The position numbers were made by a program, and so were the translations under genes. Positions 14,001 through 23,004 of a stretch of DNA of 64,000 bases are shown piece by piece (within the stretch, counting starts at the first letter, position 1; every line of letters begins with the position of its first letter). The DNA comes from Actinomadura pelletieri DSM 43383 (GTDB taxonomy: Bacteria > Actinomycetota > Actinomycetes > Streptosporangiales > Streptosporangiaceae), in NCBI RefSeq assembly GCF_003634705.1, contig NZ_RBWU01000002.1, positions 1,054,001 through 1,118,000 on the forward strand, read 5' to 3'. Below the pieces are notes generated by a model. It was given only the letters and a program-made list of their open reading frames with translations, was not told where the DNA came from and made no database searches.

Positions 14001-14988
14001 GACGTCCCTCTGCGCGATCTTCGCCGAGGTGCTGGGCGTCGCGGACGTCGGCGCCGACGACGACTTCTTCGCCCTCGGCGGCCACTCCCTGCTGGCGATG
14101 CGGCTCGTCGGCAGGGTGCGGACGGTCCTCGGCGTCCGGCTGCCCGTCGGCGCCGTGCTCACCGCGCCCACCGTCGCCGCGCTCGCCACCGTCGTCGCCG
14201 ACGCGCCTCCGGACGCCGGTGCCGGCACCGGCCCGTTCGACCCGGTACTGACGCTGCGGCCCGGCACCGGCACACCGGTGTTCTGCCTGCCCGCCACGAC
14301 CGGGCTGAGCTGGAACTACGCCGGGCTCGCCGAACAGTTGCCCGCCGACGTGCCGCTGTACGGGCTCCAGTCGCCGCGCCTGTCCGGCGCCTGCGTTCCC
14401 GCCGCGTCGATCGGCGATCTCGGACGGCACTACGCGGCCCGAATCCAGGCCGTCCAGCCGGACGGACCGATCCGCCTGCTCGGCTGGTCGTACGGCGGGC
14501 AGCTCGCACACGCGACCGCGACCGCGCTCCAGTCCGCCGGACGCGACGTCGCCCTGCTCGCGCTGCTGGACGCCTATCCCCGCGACGAGACCGCCCCCGA
14601 GGACGTGTCCGAAGGAGAGGCCGCCCGGTTCCTGCTGCGCCTGGCCGGGCATGCCGGGACGCATGCCGAATCGCTCACCGAGGCGGTCGCCGTGATCGAG
14701 GCGGGCGACGGGCCGATGTCCTCGTTCGACGCCGCGACGCTCGCCAGGGTCGCCGACACCGTCCACGAGTCGGTGACGCTGCCGCTCGACTTCGGGGTGT
14801 TCGACGGTGACGCCGTCTGCTTCACCGCGACCGCCGACGCCACCCTCAGCCCGGAGTTGTGGCTGGCGCATCTCACCGGCCGCGTCCGCCTGTACTCCGT
14901 CGACTGCGCCCACGACGCCATGCTCGACGCCGTCCCGCTGGCGGCGATCGGAACCGTCATCGCCGAGCGCCTCGGGGGGCGCCCGTGA
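5083..14988 (+). CDS. Siderophore NRPS, terminal (C-T-C-A-MT-T-C-A-T-TE)
   Basis: About 3301 aa. GTG 5083 was chosen because it overlaps the upstream stop and has a GAGGAG site 11 bases before it; the open frame further upstream is a shadow. Order: C1 (HHLLIDG from 139), T1 (Ser481, GGDS), C2 (about 555-980), A1 (about 990-1450), N-methyltransferase inserted in A1 before its A10 core (LELGVGTG motif), T2 (Ser1940), C3 (HHIAGDE from 2121), A2, T3 (Ser3002), thioesterase (GWSYGG, Ser3136). Both A domains give D-M-E-N-L-G-L-I-N-K, the code known for N5-hydroxyornithine in coelichelin synthetase. The predicted end is N-methyl-hydroxyornithine then hydroxyornithine, as in actinomycete siderophores such as albachelin, gobichelin and madurastatin. 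Oddities: T1 has no A domain, and C2 has Thr where the catalytic second His is expected. Confidence 0.95.
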   Translation: MTEESFGSMLEDVYPLSPLQRGLLFHALYDDAERDVYTVQAHLDLDGTVDAARLGDAVAALLRRHPNLRAGFWFEDLDEPVQFVPTDIDTPFTATTETDLDAVLEREWSVPFDVTGPPLIRFVLASADPRRHRLVVTSHHLLIDGWSMPVLLRELFACYDGTPLPPAPRFRDYLLWLGERDPAKAAQAWREALRGLPGPVLVDPAGTGGDLRELPVAVPDETASALTAAAARAGVTVNTVLQTVWGLTVGALAGTSDVVFGATVAGRPADLDGVEDMVGLFVNTVPVRVRPAGPGDTFGDLTRAVQDEQVRLLDHHYFGLADIRRAADVPGTGPLFDTLLAFENYQGDASTLTAGGLTVTGLGARDATHFPLTLTVQPGPGTLGLLLAHRTGAVDEPLAALLAERLTLLLRAFAADPDGAVPALPALGDTTLPVIVPEAGPAPYRTPAQGREALLAELFADVLGEPDIGADDDFFALGGDSIVSITLVGRARAAGLNLTARQVFELRTVAALAEAVTALEPAQDDATDSETPADRPLVELTADERALIRPDAEDVMPLSPLQAGLLFESTYDTSGRDLYITQLVVDVRRPLDADALRAAGNALLARHANLRAGFVQEGLGRPVQVVAPAMPMPFREVDLRGQGPEALDALMDADRAERFDLAEPPLIRMTAVRLADDRQRIVVTHHTLLWDGWSSGLVVQELLGLAHEPDTVPPTVPFRRYLEWLDGQDADESARAWAATLDGVTEPTLVAPGHTLRGDTLPGMVLTPVGDDLAARLGEFGRRHGLTLNTLVSGVWSLLLASLTGRDDVVFGATVSGRPAEIPGIENTIGLFLNTVPVRVRPRPDETLLGFLTRLQAEQAVLLPHHHVGLAEIQRAAGIPQLFDTLQVVRNTPVDMTARDRLTEHFGIDEVDTLDATHFPLSFTTNTGRELSFEWKYRRDVYERADVEAMSARVMGLLERLVTAPDTRLAALDVLTADERTTVLDRWNATERPVPEVTIADLLEEQAARTPAATALVFGAERVSYGELSSRVNRLARLLIARGAGPEAVVALGLPRSADMVAALFAVLQTGAAYLPLELDYPAERLAFMVDDARPVCLVTTRAVRSALPDAPHVVVLDDPETAAELAGLPDGPVTDAERTAHLNLDRPAYVIYTSGSTGRPKGVVTPYRGLTNMQFNHREAIFAPVVEAEAGRRLRIAHTVSFSFDMSWEELLWLVEGHEVHVLDEEVRRDADALTAYCADHRIDVINITPSYAQELIDFGLLDAARHRPPLVLLGGEAVPEALWTTLRDTEGVLGYNLYGPTEYTINTLGGGTTDSATSTVGRPIWNTKALVLDSWLRPVPVGTPGELYIAGIGIARGYLDRPDLTAERFVANPFGTPGERMYRTGDLVRWRSDGLLDYLGRTDDQIKIRGYRVELGEIEDALTRHPEVAQAAVVVRETGETRRLVGYVVPASTGGDGDGDLDQVGEWREVYDAQYGQGPADAFGADFVGWTSSYDGAPIPVAEMREWRDTTVAAIRALNPRRVLELGVGTGLLMSKLAPDADDYWATDLSAPLIETLRGQVAAEPSLAGKVTLRAAPAHDLTGLPRGHFDTIVLNSVAQYFPSVAYLADVLRGALDLLAPGGAIFVGDLRNLRGARCFHTAIQLARAGAGADAPALRAAADRALLLEKELLLDPAFPATLDLPGVTGVDVRVRRGRAHNELTRHRFDVVLHTGPVTDVSTLPVLDWTADDVHDLGGLAWRLGSDAAPIRVENVPNARMVGESAARRVLADDVTAAAALRALTAPGGIEPEDLHDLGDRLGLRTVVTWGDTDDTVDVLFLPPGGGPLGGVRPAAAPPVPANEPGRSRAAGTLPALLRERLRTALPEHMIPATIMALDRLPLTTNGKLDRRALPVPDAGAAAGRPPATPAEETLCRLAAEVLGVPSVGADDDFFALGGHSLLATRLITKARAALGVQLSIRDLFEERTPAGLAARAVPSVRDDGPELVRRVRPDRVPLSYAQRRLWFLHQLGDRTAAYNIPLALRVHGDLDLAALRAALGDVMARHESLRTVFAEHDGVPYQHVLDDAEPVMEILDITEDRVGAEVDAAVRHPFALDREAPLRTRVLRIGPGHQVVVFLFHHIAGDEWSIRPFMDDLTAAYRARRDGRAPDWEPLPVQYADYTLWQAELLGDPADPESRLGRQAAFWKDALDGIPEELALPTDRPRPAVARYRGGTVERVLPDTLAARIREVAARTGATTFMVMQAAVGALLHRLGAGDDIPLGSPSAGRDDDALQDLVGFFVNTLVLRVDVSGDPTFAELVDRVRTFDLAAFNNRDMPFERLVEVLNPPRSRARHPLFQVMLGYQNLASGSDSLFGLRTRTEPFGTAAAKFDLDLNVIEYTGGDGMEFELEYAEDLFDASTAELLLARLEALLTQVTADPGRPVSEVDLLTAAETGLIDRWNATGRPVPEVTIADLLEEQAFRTPDATALVFGAERVSYGELSSRVNRLARLLIARGAGPEAVVALGLPRSADMVAALFAVLQTGAAYLPLELDYPAERLAFMVDDARPVCLVTTRAVRPSLPDAPHVVVLDDPAIVAELAGTPDGSLDEVERTGPVRLDHPAYVIYTSGSTGRPKGVVTPYRGLTNMQFNHREAIFAPVVAAVAASEGERRLRIAHTVSFSFDMSWEELLWLVEGHEVHVLDEEVRRDADALTAYCADHRVDVINVTPSYARELLDRGLLDAPRPPLVLLGGEAVPEALWTELREADGVLGYNLYGPTEYTINTLGGGTTDSATSTVGRPIWNTRAHVLDERLRQVPVGVPGELYIAGIGMARGYLDRPDLTAERFVADPFGAPGERMYRTGDLVRWRSDGLLDYLGRTDDQVKINGYRVELGEIENALVERADIAQAAVIAGEHNGLKRLVAYLVPSEGAEPDTAAVRAALAVRLPKHMVPGAYAVLPRLPLTVNGKLDRRALPDPEPVAPSRPPRTPLETSLCAIFAEVLGVADVGADDDFFALGGHSLLAMRLVGRVRTVLGVRLPVGAVLTAPTVAALATVVADAPPDAGAGTGPFDPVLTLRPGTGTPVFCLPATTGLSWNYAGLAEQLPADVPLYGLQSPRLSGACVPAASIGDLGRHYAARIQAVQPDGPIRLLGWSYGGQLAHATATALQSAGRDVALLALLDAYPRDETAPEDVSEGEAARFLLRLAGHAGTHAESLTEAVAVIEAGDGPMSSFDAATLARVADTVHESVTLPLDFGVFDGDAVCFTATADATLSPELWLAHLTGRVRLYSVDCAHDAMLDAVPLAAIGTVIAERLGGRP

Positions 14989-16634
14989 CGGACCTCCTGC
15001 GCTCCTGCGCTCGCGCCCGGTGGCGGACGCTGGTGTCCGCCACCACCGGCGGAGTCGTCCGGCAGGCGACCCTGCTCGCCATCCCATGGTGCGTGCAGCG
15101 CGCACTCGACGACGGTGTCGTCGCCCGGAACCCGGGGGCGACGGCACGGTGGGCGCTCGCCGCCGCCGTCCTCGCCGCCGTCCAGTTCGTCGCGCTGGCG
15201 ACCTGGCAGTGGCAGGCGCGGATGGCGGAGGCGCGGACCGGCGCCGACCTCCGGAACCGGCTCACCGCGCATCTGGCCGGGCTCGACCGGACGGCGCTCG
15301 CCGGATACGGGCACGGCGACCTCGCGATGCGCGCCTCCCGCGACATCGACCAGATCCGCATGTGGGTCTACGGGCTGCCGGTCTGGGCGATCATCGCCAC
15401 CACGTTCGCGATCGTGCTGCCCGGTGTCGCCGCCCTCGACCTCGTGCTGCTCGCGGTCACGGTGCTGATGGTGCCGCTGCTCGCCGCCGTCAACCTCGTC
15501 TTCCCCGCCCCCTACGAGCGGGCCGGGAAGCGGCTGTCGGACGCGCACGCCGCCCGCGCCGACGCCGTGGAGGACCTGCTGTCGTCCGGTGCCGCCGTCC
15601 GCGGCATCGGCGGCGTGCCCGCCCTGCTGGAACGCCACGACGCGCGCAGCGCCGAGGTGGAACGGCTCACCGGGGACGTGGCCCGCATCCAGTCGGCGTG
15701 GGCGGCGCTCGGTCCCGCCGTCCCACGGCTCGCGATCGCCGCCGGGGTCGCCCTCGGCGGCTTCGCGGCGCTGGACGGACGGATCACCGTCGGCGGGCTC
15801 GTCGCGTTCACCGTCTGGATGGGCACGTTCACGATCGCCGTGACGGTGCTGGTCGACCGGCTCGTCGACCGGGGCAACGCCGCCGTCGCCGCGCGCCGCC
15901 TCGACGAGATCTTCGCGCTGCGGCCGTCGGTGTGCGACCCCGCCGACCCGGTGCCGGCCGGCCGGCGCGGGACCCTCACGGCGTCCGGGATCACCGCCCG
16001 CCACGGTGGCCGCGTCGTGCTCGGCCCGGTCGACCTGAAGATCCGGTCCGGTGAGTTCGTGGCCGTGACCGGGCCGACCGGCTCCGGCAAGTCGACGCTG
16101 CTGCGGCTGCTGGCCCGGCTCGACGACCCCGACACCGGCACCGTCGTCTGGGACGGCACGGACGTGCGCCGCCTCGGACTGGACGGTCTGCGCGCCGCGC
16201 TCGTCACCGTCCCGCAGCGGCCCGTGCTGCTGTCGGGAACGGTCGCCGACAACCTCCGCGTCGGCCGCGACGTCGACCAGGCGGCCCTGGAGAAGGCATG
16301 CCGGGACGCCTGCGTCCACGACGACGTCATGGCCCTCCCGGACGGCTACGCCACCGAACTCGGCGAGGGCGGGTCGAGCCTGTCGGGTGGTCAGGTGCAG
16401 CGGCTCGCGCTGGCCCGCGCGTTCCTGTGCTCCGGTGAGCGGGCGGGCGGCGTGCTGCTCCTCGACGACGTCACCTCCGCGCTCGACACCGACACCGAAC
16501 GGCGGATCCTGGAGCGCCTCGCCCGCCGCGACCCCGGCACCTCCGTCGTGTTCGTCACCCACCGGACTGCCGTGATGTCCGCCGCCGACCGCGTCGTCGA
16601 ACTGTCCGGACCAGGAGGAGAGCGCCATGGCTGA
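14985..16634 (+). CDS. ABC exporter half-transporter (TMD-NBD), subunit 1
   Basis: 549 aa from GTG 14985, which overlaps the NRPS stop (GTGA). The N-terminal ~300 residues form a six-helix exporter membrane domain; the C-terminal part is an ATPase with Walker A (GPTGSGKST) at 363-371, a standard LSGGQ signature near 465, Walker B near 490 and an H-loop (VTHR). After Walker B the usual catalytic Glu is Asp ([11 protein letters not shown]). That pattern is typical of the degenerate site of heterodimeric exporters. The next gene encodes a second half-transporter with the complementary defect, so the two probably form one pump. Position directly behind the NRPS suggests export of the finished siderophore. 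Substrate is inferred from context only. Confidence 0.9.
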   Translation: MTDLLRSCARARWRTLVSATTGGVVRQATLLAIPWCVQRALDDGVVARNPGATARWALAAAVLAAVQFVALATWQWQARMAEARTGADLRNRLTAHLAGLDRTALAGYGHGDLAMRASRDIDQIRMWVYGLPVWAIIATTFAIVLPGVAALDLVLLAVTVLMVPLLAAVNLVFPAPYERAGKRLSDAHAARADAVEDLLSSGAAVRGIGGVPALLERHDARSAEVERLTGDVARIQSAWAALGPAVPRLAIAAGVALGGFAALDGRITVGGLVAFTVWMGTFTIAVTVLVDRLVDRGNAAVAARRLDEIFALRPSVCDPADPVPAGRRGTLTASGITARHGGRVVLGPVDLKIRSGEFVAVTGPTGSGKSTLLRLLARLDDPDTGTVVWDGTDVRRLGLDGLRAALVTVPQRPVLLSGTVADNLRVGRDVDQAALEKACRDACVHDDVMALPDGYATELGEGGSSLSGGQVQRLALARAFLCSGERAGGVLLLDDVTSALDTDTERRILERLARRDPGTSVVFVTHRTAVMSAADRVVELSGPGGERHG

Positions 16635-18396
16635 GGTGGTGATGCTCGCCGAGCAGGCCCCGGAACGGCACATCTTCCGCCGCGTCCTGCCCTACCTGCG
16701 CCCGCACCGCGCCGCCCTCGTCAGGACGCTGCTGGTCGTGCTCGGCTGCGCCGGGACCGTCGCCGCGACACCGCCGCTGATCGGCCGCGCCGCCGACGCC
16801 ATCGTCGCCCGCGACCGGGGCGCGCTCACCGTCACGGTCGTCGCCCTCACCGTCGTGGTCGTCGCGCAGATCGCGCTGGCCCGCTGGAGCGAGCTGATGC
16901 TGCTGCGCGCCGGTGAACGCGTCGTCCGGGACCTGCGCGACCAGGCGGTGCACCGGCTCGCGCACGCGCCGCTGCGGTTCCTGGAGGCCCACCGGTCCGG
17001 CGACCTGCTGCGCCGCACCACCGGTGAGGTGACGGAGCTGGCCCAGTTCGTTCGGCGGGACCTGCCGAACCTCGTCGTCATCACCGCGACGCTGCTGCTC
17101 ACCACCGTCACCCTGCTGGTCTACTCGTGGCTGCTCACCCTCGTCGTCGCCGTGGTGTTCGTGCCGCCCGCGCTGGTGGCGCTGCGCACCTTCCAACGCG
17201 GCGCCGAGGCGGCGTTCGGCGGGCAGGCCGCGGCGGAGGCGACCGTCGCCGCCACCCACGGCGAGACGCTGATCGCGCGGGAACTCCTCCAGACGAGCGG
17301 GGCGCTGCCGTCCTGGCTGGACCGCGTCCGCCGGGAGAACGGCCATGTCGTCACCAAGGCGCGCCGCACCGCCCGCGTCGAGGTGAACCTCGAACTCGTC
17401 AGCCTCATCGAGGGCGTGGCCCTCGCCGTGCTGCTCGGCCTCGGCTCGTGGATGGCGGCGAGCGACCGGCTCGGCATCGGCGCCGTCGTGGTGTTCGTCC
17501 TCGCCAGCCGCACCCTCTTCGAGGGGCTCGGCGACGGCTCCCAGCTCATCGGCGAACTCCAGATCGCCCGCACCGGCCTGGCCCGGCTGCTCGACCTCCT
17601 CGAATCGCCCGGCTCCCAGCCCATCACCACACCTTCCAGCGGCTCGTCGAAGAGCGGTGGTCTGCCGCCGCGTGGGGAGCTGAGGGTGGAGCGCGCGACC
17701 TACGGGTACCTGGACGGGACGCCCGTCCTGCGCGGCATCGACCTGTCGTTCCCGCCCGGTGACCGCGTCGCGATCGTCGGCGTGACCGGATCGGGCAAGA
17801 CCACCCTCGGCAAACTGCTGTGCGGCCTCTACCCGCCGGACGCCGGACGCGTCACCTACTGCGGCACCGACCTGCGGGAACTGTCCGGTCCCGCGCTGAG
17901 TCGCGTCGTCGCGCTCGTCCCGCAGACGGTCCACATCCTCACCGGGACCGTCGCCGACAACCTCGCGCTCGTCCCAGGCTCCCCGGGACGCGCCGAGATC
18001 GCCGACGCCGTCGACCGGCTCGGCCTGCGGCCCTGGGCGGACGGCCTCCCGGACGGCCTCGACACCCGTGTCGGCGTCCGCGGGGAACGGCTGTCGGCAG
18101 GAGAACGCCAGCTCATCGGCCTGGCCAGGGCCGCGCTCATAGACCCGGCCGTACTCGTCCTGGACGAGGCGACCGCCGATATCGACCCCGTGACCGCCGG
18201 ATGGGCCGAACGGGCGCTGGGCGAACTGTGCGGCGACCGGACCCTCATCGTCATCGCGCACCGCCCCGCGACCGTCGAGTTGTTCCCACGCACCATCCGC
18301 GTCGCGGACGGAACCGTAACCGAAAGGACACCCCCGCCATGGCCACTACAGACCGCCTGGTCCGGATCGTCGAGCACCCCATCACCCCACGCCTGA
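16627..18396 (+). CDS. ABC exporter half-transporter (TMD-NBD), subunit 2
   Basis: 589 aa, ATG 16627, overlapping subunit 1 by 8 bases, with AGGAGAG just upstream. Six membrane helices are followed by an ATPase: Walker A GVTGSGKTT at 385, Walker B ending in the normal Asp-Glu (LVLDEATADID), H-loop IAHRP. The signature is LSAGE (near 489) rather than LSGGQ. Combined with subunit 1, which has a normal signature but an Asp in place of the catalytic Glu, this gives one full and one degenerate ATP site, as in heterodimeric exporters. The last 58 bases overlap the start of the siderophore-interacting protein gene, leaving a Pro/Ser-rich tail past the NBD that may be dispensable. Confidence 0.9.
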   Translation: MAEVVMLAEQAPERHIFRRVLPYLRPHRAALVRTLLVVLGCAGTVAATPPLIGRAADAIVARDRGALTVTVVALTVVVVAQIALARWSELMLLRAGERVVRDLRDQAVHRLAHAPLRFLEAHRSGDLLRRTTGEVTELAQFVRRDLPNLVVITATLLLTTVTLLVYSWLLTLVVAVVFVPPALVALRTFQRGAEAAFGGQAAAEATVAATHGETLIARELLQTSGALPSWLDRVRRENGHVVTKARRTARVEVNLELVSLIEGVALAVLLGLGSWMAASDRLGIGAVVVFVLASRTLFEGLGDGSQLIGELQIARTGLARLLDLLESPGSQPITTPSSGSSKSGGLPPRGELRVERATYGYLDGTPVLRGIDLSFPPGDRVAIVGVTGSGKTTLGKLLCGLYPPDAGRVTYCGTDLRELSGPALSRVVALVPQTVHILTGTVADNLALVPGSPGRAEIADAVDRLGLRPWADGLPDGLDTRVGVRGERLSAGERQLIGLARAALIDPAVLVLDEATADIDPVTAGWAERALGELCGDRTLIVIAHRPATVELFPRTIRVADGTVTERTPPPWPLQTAWSGSSSTPSPHA

Positions 18397-19163
18397 CCGA
18401 GGTGAAACGCGTTCGGCGCCTCACACCGAGAATGGTCCGTGTCACACTCGGAGGTGAGTGCCTGGACGGCTTCTGCGAGCAGGCGCCCGCCGACCACGTC
18501 AAACTCTATTTCGCGCAGGGCGACGACCCCATGCCCGTAACGCCGTACATACGCGTCGGTTATGGCCTCGACGATCCCCCCGAGGGCACCCCGCAGGCCG
18601 TCATGCGCGACTACACCGTCCGCCACTACCGGCCGGACGAGCGTGAACTCGACATCGACATGGTGATCCACGGCGACGGCCCCGGATCGTCGTTCGCCGC
18701 CGCCGCGCGTCCCGGTGACCTCGTCGGCGTGCTCGGCCCGCGCGGCTCCGAGGTCGTCCCGTACGTGTTCGACTGGTACCTGCTCGGCTGCGACGAGACC
18801 GGCCTGCCCGCCCTCGCCCGCTGGCTGGAGGCGCTGCCCGCCGGGGCCAGGGCGTTCGCGTACTGCGAGGTCGCCGACGCCGCCGAGGAGCAGGAACTCC
18901 GGTCGGACGCCGACGTGACCGTGACCTGGGTGCACCGCGACGGCGTGCCCCCGGGCCGCAGTGACGCCCTGGAGAAGGCCGTCCGGGCGTTCTCGCCTCC
19001 CGCCGGGGACGGGTTCGCGTGGTTCGGCGCGGAGGCCACCACCCTCAAACCCATCCGCCGCTACCTGCGCAACGAGGTCGGCATGCCGAAGGAGCGGGTC
19101 GACGTGGACGGCTACTGGAAGGTCGGCGCGGCCGACCACAACCATCACGACGGCCTGGACTGA
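18339..19163 (+). CDS. Siderophore-interacting protein (FAD ferric-siderophore reductase)
   Basis: 274 aa; ATG 18339 was chosen over the longer open frame because an AAAGGA site precedes it and the protein begins like its family. FAD-binding region about 15-130, with the flavin motif R-D-Y-T-V-R at about 90-95, followed by the SIP C-terminal domain. Family members (ViuB/YqjH type) reduce ferric siderophore in the cytoplasm so that iron is released. It lies between the exporter and the FecCD importer and overlaps the next start by one base, so it is the intracellular iron-release step of this system. Confidence 0.93.
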   Translation: MATTDRLVRIVEHPITPRLTEVKRVRRLTPRMVRVTLGGECLDGFCEQAPADHVKLYFAQGDDPMPVTPYIRVGYGLDDPPEGTPQAVMRDYTVRHYRPDERELDIDMVIHGDGPGSSFAAAARPGDLVGVLGPRGSEVVPYVFDWYLLGCDETGLPALARWLEALPAGARAFAYCEVADAAEEQELRSDADVTVTWVHRDGVPPGRSDALEKAVRAFSPPAGDGFAWFGAEATTLKPIRRYLRNEVGMPKERVDVDGYWKVGAADHNHHDGLD

Positions 19164-20215
19164 TGCCCGAGGCGAAGGTGACGGGGAACGATTCCCGGGG
19201 GGCGTGGAGGGGCGCCCCCCGCGGGGGACGGGCGCCGGTGGTGCTGGTCGGCCTGGTCGTGCTGCTCGCGGGGATCGCGGTGCTCAGCCTCGTGGTCGGC
19301 GCCAAGTCCATCGCGCCCGGCGAGGTGTGGCGGGTGCTGCTACACCGCGACGGCTCCGACGACGCGTTCGTCATCTGGGACCGGCGCGTGCCGCGCACCC
19401 TGCTCGGTGTCGCGGCGGGCGCCGCCCTCGGCCTCGCGGGCGCCCTCATGCAGGCGCTGAGCCGCAACCCGCTCGCCGACCCCGGTCTGCTCGGCGTCAA
19501 CTCCGGCGCCGCGGCCGCCGTCGTCACCACCGGGACCCTGCTGCCGTCGGCGGGCGGCGTCGTCAACATCATGTTCGCGTTCGCCGGCGCGGGGCTCGCC
19601 ACGACCGTCGTGTACGCGCTCGGCCGTGGCGGCGGGCGGCGCGCGACGCCCGTCCGGCTCGTCCTCGCCGGGATGGCGACGTCCGCCGTCCTCGTCTCGT
19701 TCACCGCCGCGCTCACCCTCCTCGACGACGACTCCGCCAACAGCCTGCGGTTCTGGCTGGTCGGATCGCTCGCCGCCGCCAAGGCGGACGAGGTCGCGCT
19801 CGTCACCCCCTTCATCGTCGTCGCCGCGGTGGCCGGGGTGGCGCTCAGCGCGCGCCTCAACGCGCTCGCCCTCGGCGACGAGGCGGGACGGGCGCTCGGC
19901 GTGCACCCGGGACGGGTCCGTGCCGTCACCCTCGTCGTCGTGACGATCCTGTGCGGGGCGGCGACCGCGGCGATCGGGCCGATCACGTTCGTGGGGCTGA
20001 TGGTCCCGCACGCGGTCCGCATCCTCACCGGCCCCGACCTGCGGTGGCTGCTGCCGTTCTCGATGCTGCTGGCACCGGTGGTGCTGCTCGCGTCCGACGT
20101 GCTCGGCCGGGTCGTGGCACGCCCCGGAGAACTGGAGGCGGGCGTGGTGACGGCCTTCGTCGGCGCGCCGCTGTTCATCATGCTCGTCCGGCGACGGAAG
20201 GTGGCGGAACTGTGA
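19163..20215 (+). CDS. FecCD-family iron-siderophore ABC permease 1
   Basis: 350 aa, ATG 19163 sharing its A with the upstream TGA. A Gly/Arg-rich cytoplasmic start is followed by about nine to ten hydrophobic helices. Family hallmarks: R-x-P-R-T-L in the first third, Q-A-L-S-R-N-P-L-A-D-P motif, and the cytoplasmic G-x-x-x-x-x-R coupling region before the last helices (FVGLMVPHAVR). It pairs with the following permease as the transmembrane part of a ferric-siderophore importer. No binding protein is seen nearby; it must be encoded elsewhere, perhaps upstream of the window. Confidence 0.94.
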   Translation: MPEAKVTGNDSRGAWRGAPRGGRAPVVLVGLVVLLAGIAVLSLVVGAKSIAPGEVWRVLLHRDGSDDAFVIWDRRVPRTLLGVAAGAALGLAGALMQALSRNPLADPGLLGVNSGAAAAVVTTGTLLPSAGGVVNIMFAFAGAGLATTVVYALGRGGGRRATPVRLVLAGMATSAVLVSFTAALTLLDDDSANSLRFWLVGSLAAAKADEVALVTPFIVVAAVAGVALSARLNALALGDEAGRALGVHPGRVRAVTLVVVTILCGAATAAIGPITFVGLMVPHAVRILTGPDLRWLLPFSMLLAPVVLLASDVLGRVVARPGELEAGVVTAFVGAPLFIMLVRRRKVAEL

Positions 20216-21252
20216 TCGCGCCACCCGTCGACGCGCCCGCCACGGCGATCCACCACCACCGGATCCAGGCCCGGCCGATCGCCGTCGCCGCGCTGCTCAC
20301 GGTCGTCCTCGCCGCCGTCGTCGTCGCCGCCCTCGGCATCGGCGACTACCGGCTCCCACCGGACCAGGTCGTCGCGACGCTCCTCGGCGGCGGACCGCCC
20401 GGCGCCGAGTTCATCGTCATCGACCTGCGGCTTCCGCGCGTCCTCGTCGGCTGCGCGGTCGGCGCGGCCCTCGCGGTCGGCGGAGCCATCCTGCAGAGCC
20501 TCACCCGCAACCCGCTCGGCAGCCCCGACATCATCGGCTTCACCATCGGCTCGGCGTCCGGCGGCATCGCCGTCATCCTCGTGTTCGGCGGGGGAGCCGC
20601 GCAGATCTCGGCGGGCGCCGTCGGCGGCGGGCTGCTCACCGCACTGGCCATCTACCTGCTGGCCTTCCGCGACGGCGTGCACGGCATCCGCCTCGTCCTG
20701 GTCGGCATCGGCATCAGCACGATGCTCGAGGCGCTGAACGCCTACCTTCTCAGCCGCGCGGAGGTGAACGCCGCGCAGAGCGCCTCCGCGTGGCTCATCG
20801 GCAGCCTCAACGCCCGTGGCTGGGAGGACCTGGGGCCGCTCGTCGCCGTCCTCGCCCTCCTGCTGCCCTGTGTCGCGCTGCTCGGCCGTGACCTGCGGAT
20901 GCTGGAACTGGGCGACGCCACCGCCGGGGGCCTCGGCGTCCGCGTCGAGCGGTCCCGGCTCGCGCTGATGGCCGTCGCCGTCGGGTTGACCGCCACCGCC
21001 GTGGCCGTCGCCGGGCCCGTCGCGTTCATCGCGCTCGTCGCCCCGCAGCTCGCCAAGCGGCTCACCCGCGCGCCGGGCCCCAACCTGCTCACCGCCGCGC
21101 TCATGGGCGCCGTGTTGCTGTCGATCAGCGACATCGCCGCGCAGCGGATCGTCGCCCCCACGCAACTTCCCGTCGGCGTCATGACCGGCGTGGTCGGCGG
21201 CCTGTACCTAGGCTGGCTCATGCTCACCGAATGGAGGGCCGGACGTGCCTGA
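20212..21252 (+). CDS. FecCD-family iron-siderophore ABC permease 2
   Basis: 346 aa from GTG 20212, overlapping the previous stop by four bases (GTGA). Same fold as permease 1: R-L-P-R-V-L, Q-S-L-T-R-N-P-L-G-S-P-D motif around residues 90-100, FIALVAPQLAKRL coupling region near 280. Paralogous FecC/FecD-like pairs of this kind form the heteromeric channel of BtuCD-type importers. It overlaps the ATPase gene by 8 bases, consistent with fixed stoichiometry. Confidence 0.94.
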   Translation: MIAPPVDAPATAIHHHRIQARPIAVAALLTVVLAAVVVAALGIGDYRLPPDQVVATLLGGGPPGAEFIVIDLRLPRVLVGCAVGAALAVGGAILQSLTRNPLGSPDIIGFTIGSASGGIAVILVFGGGAAQISAGAVGGGLLTALAIYLLAFRDGVHGIRLVLVGIGISTMLEALNAYLLSRAEVNAAQSASAWLIGSLNARGWEDLGPLVAVLALLLPCVALLGRDLRMLELGDATAGGLGVRVERSRLALMAVAVGLTATAVAVAGPVAFIALVAPQLAKRLTRAPGPNLLTAALMGAVLLSISDIAAQRIVAPTQLPVGVMTGVVGGLYLGWLMLTEWRAGRA

Positions 21253-22093
21253 CCCCGAGACTCGGCTCGCCGCCCGCGACCTCACCGTCGGCTACGACCG
21301 CCGTGTCGTACTCGAACACCTCGACCTGGACGTGCCGGACGGCTCGTTCACCGTCATCGTGGGGCCGAACGCCTGCGGCAAGTCGACGCTGTTGCACACC
21401 CTCGCCCGCGTCCTGCGCCGCTCGTCGGGAGCGGTCCTGCTGGACGGCACCGACATCGCGCGGCTGCCGTCCAAGGAGGTCGCGCGGCGGCTCGGACTGC
21501 TCGCCCAGCAGCCCGTCACCCCCGACGCGATCACCGTCGCCGACCTGGTGTCGCGGGGCCGCCATCCGCACCGGCGGCTGCTGCGCGGCTGGTCGCGGGA
21601 GGACGACGAGGCCGTCGCCCGCGCGCTCGCCGCCACCGACGTCACCGGCCTCGCCGACCGGCATGTCGACGAGCTGTCCGGTGGCCAGCGCCAGCGGGTG
21701 TGGCTCGCCATGGTCCTCGCCCAGGACACGCCGCTCATGCTCCTCGACGAGCCCACGACGTTCCTGGACATCGCCCACCAGATCGACATGCTCGACCTGT
21801 GCGCGTCGCTGCACGAGGACCACGCCCGCACCCTCGTCGTCGTCCTGCACGACCTCAACCACGCCTGCCGCTACGCGACCCACCTGATCGCCATGCGGGA
21901 CGGCGCGATCGTCGCGCAGGGACCGCCGGCCGAGATCGTCACACCCGAGCTGATCGAGAAGGTCTTCGGCCTGCCCTGCGAGGTGGTGCCCGACCCGGTC
22001 ACCGCGACCCCGCTGGTCGTTCCCCTCTCCCGCCGGCACGGTGACCGCCTCAGAACAGTGACCGTCTCGGACGGCGACACGCTCGAACGGTGA
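21245..22093 (+). CDS. FepC-type siderophore ABC transporter ATPase
   Basis: 282 aa, GTG 21245. Walker A GPNACGKST at 40-48, Q-loop LAQQP, signature LSGGQRQR from 144, Walker B LMLLDEPTTFLD near 165, H-loop VVLHDLNHA. This is the standard FepC/FhuC ATPase that drives the two FecCD permeases. It is the last gene of the siderophore unit. Its stop codon lies inside a short tandem repeat, and the final ~20 residues (VTVSDGDTLER) extend beyond the usual FepC end, so the tail may have been shaped by the repeat. Confidence 0.94.
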   Translation: MPDPETRLAARDLTVGYDRRVVLEHLDLDVPDGSFTVIVGPNACGKSTLLHTLARVLRRSSGAVLLDGTDIARLPSKEVARRLGLLAQQPVTPDAITVADLVSRGRHPHRRLLRGWSREDDEAVARALAATDVTGLADRHVDELSGGQRQRVWLAMVLAQDTPLMLLDEPTTFLDIAHQIDMLDLCASLHEDHARTLVVVLHDLNHACRYATHLIAMRDGAIVAQGPPAEIVTPELIEKVFGLPCEVVPDPVTATPLVVPLSRRHGDRLRTVTVSDGDTLER

Positions 22094-22126
22094 CCGACTC
22101 GAACGGTGACCGACTCGAACGGTGAG
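22082..22126 (+). repeat. 16-bp tandem repeat, about 2.8 copies
   Basis: The unit CTCGAACGGTGACCGA is repeated at 22082 and 22098 with a third partial copy from 22114. It spans the stop codon of the ATPase gene (TGA 22091-22093) and fills most of the 38-base gap to the convergent methyltransferase gene. No hairpin terminator is visible in this gap. Confidence 0.9.
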
Positions 22127-22131
22127 CGCGG

Positions 22132-22941
22132 TCATGGCTTGCGGGCGACGCCTCCGTAGATGGTGACGTGCGTGTCGTCGAGCTTGGCCGCCTCCTCGTC
22201 GGGGTGCCAGTGGTGGACGAGGACGACCCCGGGGTCGAGGAGTTCCAGCCCTTCGAAGAAGGGCTCCACCTCGGCCCTGGAACGCGCGACCGTCGGGATG
22301 CCGTGGGCGTTGTAGGCGGCGACGCCCGCGTTCACCTCCTCGGGGGCGCTGTCGGCGGTGGTCGTGGACAGCGCGAGGACGCTGCCCGGGGCCAGCGGTT
22401 CCATCAGCCGGTCGATGATCCGCCGCACCTCGGCGTCGTCGACGATGAAGTGCAGGATCGCGATCAGGCTCAGCGCGACGGGACGGTCCAGGTCCAGCGC
22501 CTCGCGCAGTTCGGGGGACTCCAGGATGGTGTCCGGGTCCCGGAAGTCGGCCTCCAGGTACCGGGTGGTGCCCTCGGGGGTGCTGGTGAGCAGGGCACGC
22601 GCGTGGACGAGCACGATCGGGTCGTTGTCGACGTACACGACCCGTGACTCCGGCGCGACGGCCTGGGCCACCTCGTGCAGGTTCGGCGAGGTGGGCAGGC
22701 CGGTGCCGATGTCGAGGAACTGCCTGATGCCGTGCTCGGCGGCGAGCCGGTGGGCCATCCGCGCCATGAAGTTCCGGTTGGCCCGCATGGAGATCGGCAG
22801 ATGACGCCAACCCTTGACGATGTTCGCCGCGGCGGCGCGGTCGGCGGGATAGTTGTCCTTCCCGCCCAGCAGATAGTCATAGATTCGTGCTGAATGGGGG
22901 ATTTCAGTGTTCAAGTCCACGTTGTCGCCGGTCACGTCCAC
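22132..22941 (-). CDS. SAM-dependent methyltransferase, DUF574/Methyltransf_19 family
   Basis: 269 aa from GTG 22941. The N-terminal I-P-H-S-A-R-I-Y-D-Y-L-L-G-G-K-D-N-Y block is diagnostic for this actinomycete-specific family; the SAM motif I is F-L-D-I-G-T-G near residue 75, followed by YVDNDP (motif II, acidic residue for ribose) and a loop with HH near the C terminus. The family's substrates are mostly unknown. It is convergent with the siderophore operon and downstream of the Pls-type synthase gene with a hairpin in between, so it may be independent of both. Confidence 0.9.
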   Translation of the reverse strand: MDVTGDNVDLNTEIPHSARIYDYLLGGKDNYPADRAAAANIVKGWRHLPISMRANRNFMARMAHRLAAEHGIRQFLDIGTGLPTSPNLHEVAQAVAPESRVVYVDNDPIVLVHARALLTSTPEGTTRYLEADFRDPDTILESPELREALDLDRPVALSLIAILHFIVDDAEVRRIIDRLMEPLAPGSVLALSTTTADSAPEEVNAGVAAYNAHGIPTVARSRAEVEPFFEGLELLDPGVVLVHHWHPDEEAAKLDDTHVTIYGGVARKP

Positions 22942-22963
22942 ACCCTAGGTATCTGCCGGTAAT

Positions 22964-22997
22964 AGTGAGACCTGCCCGGGATGGGCAGGTCGTTCAC
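22964..22997 (-). terminator. Hairpin terminator of the Pls-type synthase gene
   Basis: Perfect 9-bp arms GACCTGCCC (22969-22977) and GGGCAGGTC (22983-22991) with a 5-base loop; the stem can extend through AGTGA/TCACT with a two-base bulge. It begins about 8 bases after the stop of the - strand synthase gene. No U-run follows, as is usual in high-GC actinomycetes. Confidence 0.75.
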
Positions 22998-23004
22998 TGG
23001 CATC

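Noticed and set aside
4834..15147. Uninterrupted 3437-codon open frame on the - strand, antisense to the NRPS genes
   Set aside because: Typical high-GC artefact: low-complexity Arg/Gly/Val protein with no domain, while the + strand frame has complete NRPS motifs.
22082..22126. Possible CRISPR array
   Set aside because: Units are contiguous 16-mers without spacers, and no cas gene is near.
1..22131. Iron box (IdeR/DmdR, TTAGGTTAGGCTAACCTAA-like) for the siderophore operon
   Set aside because: None found; the promoter is presumably upstream of the window.
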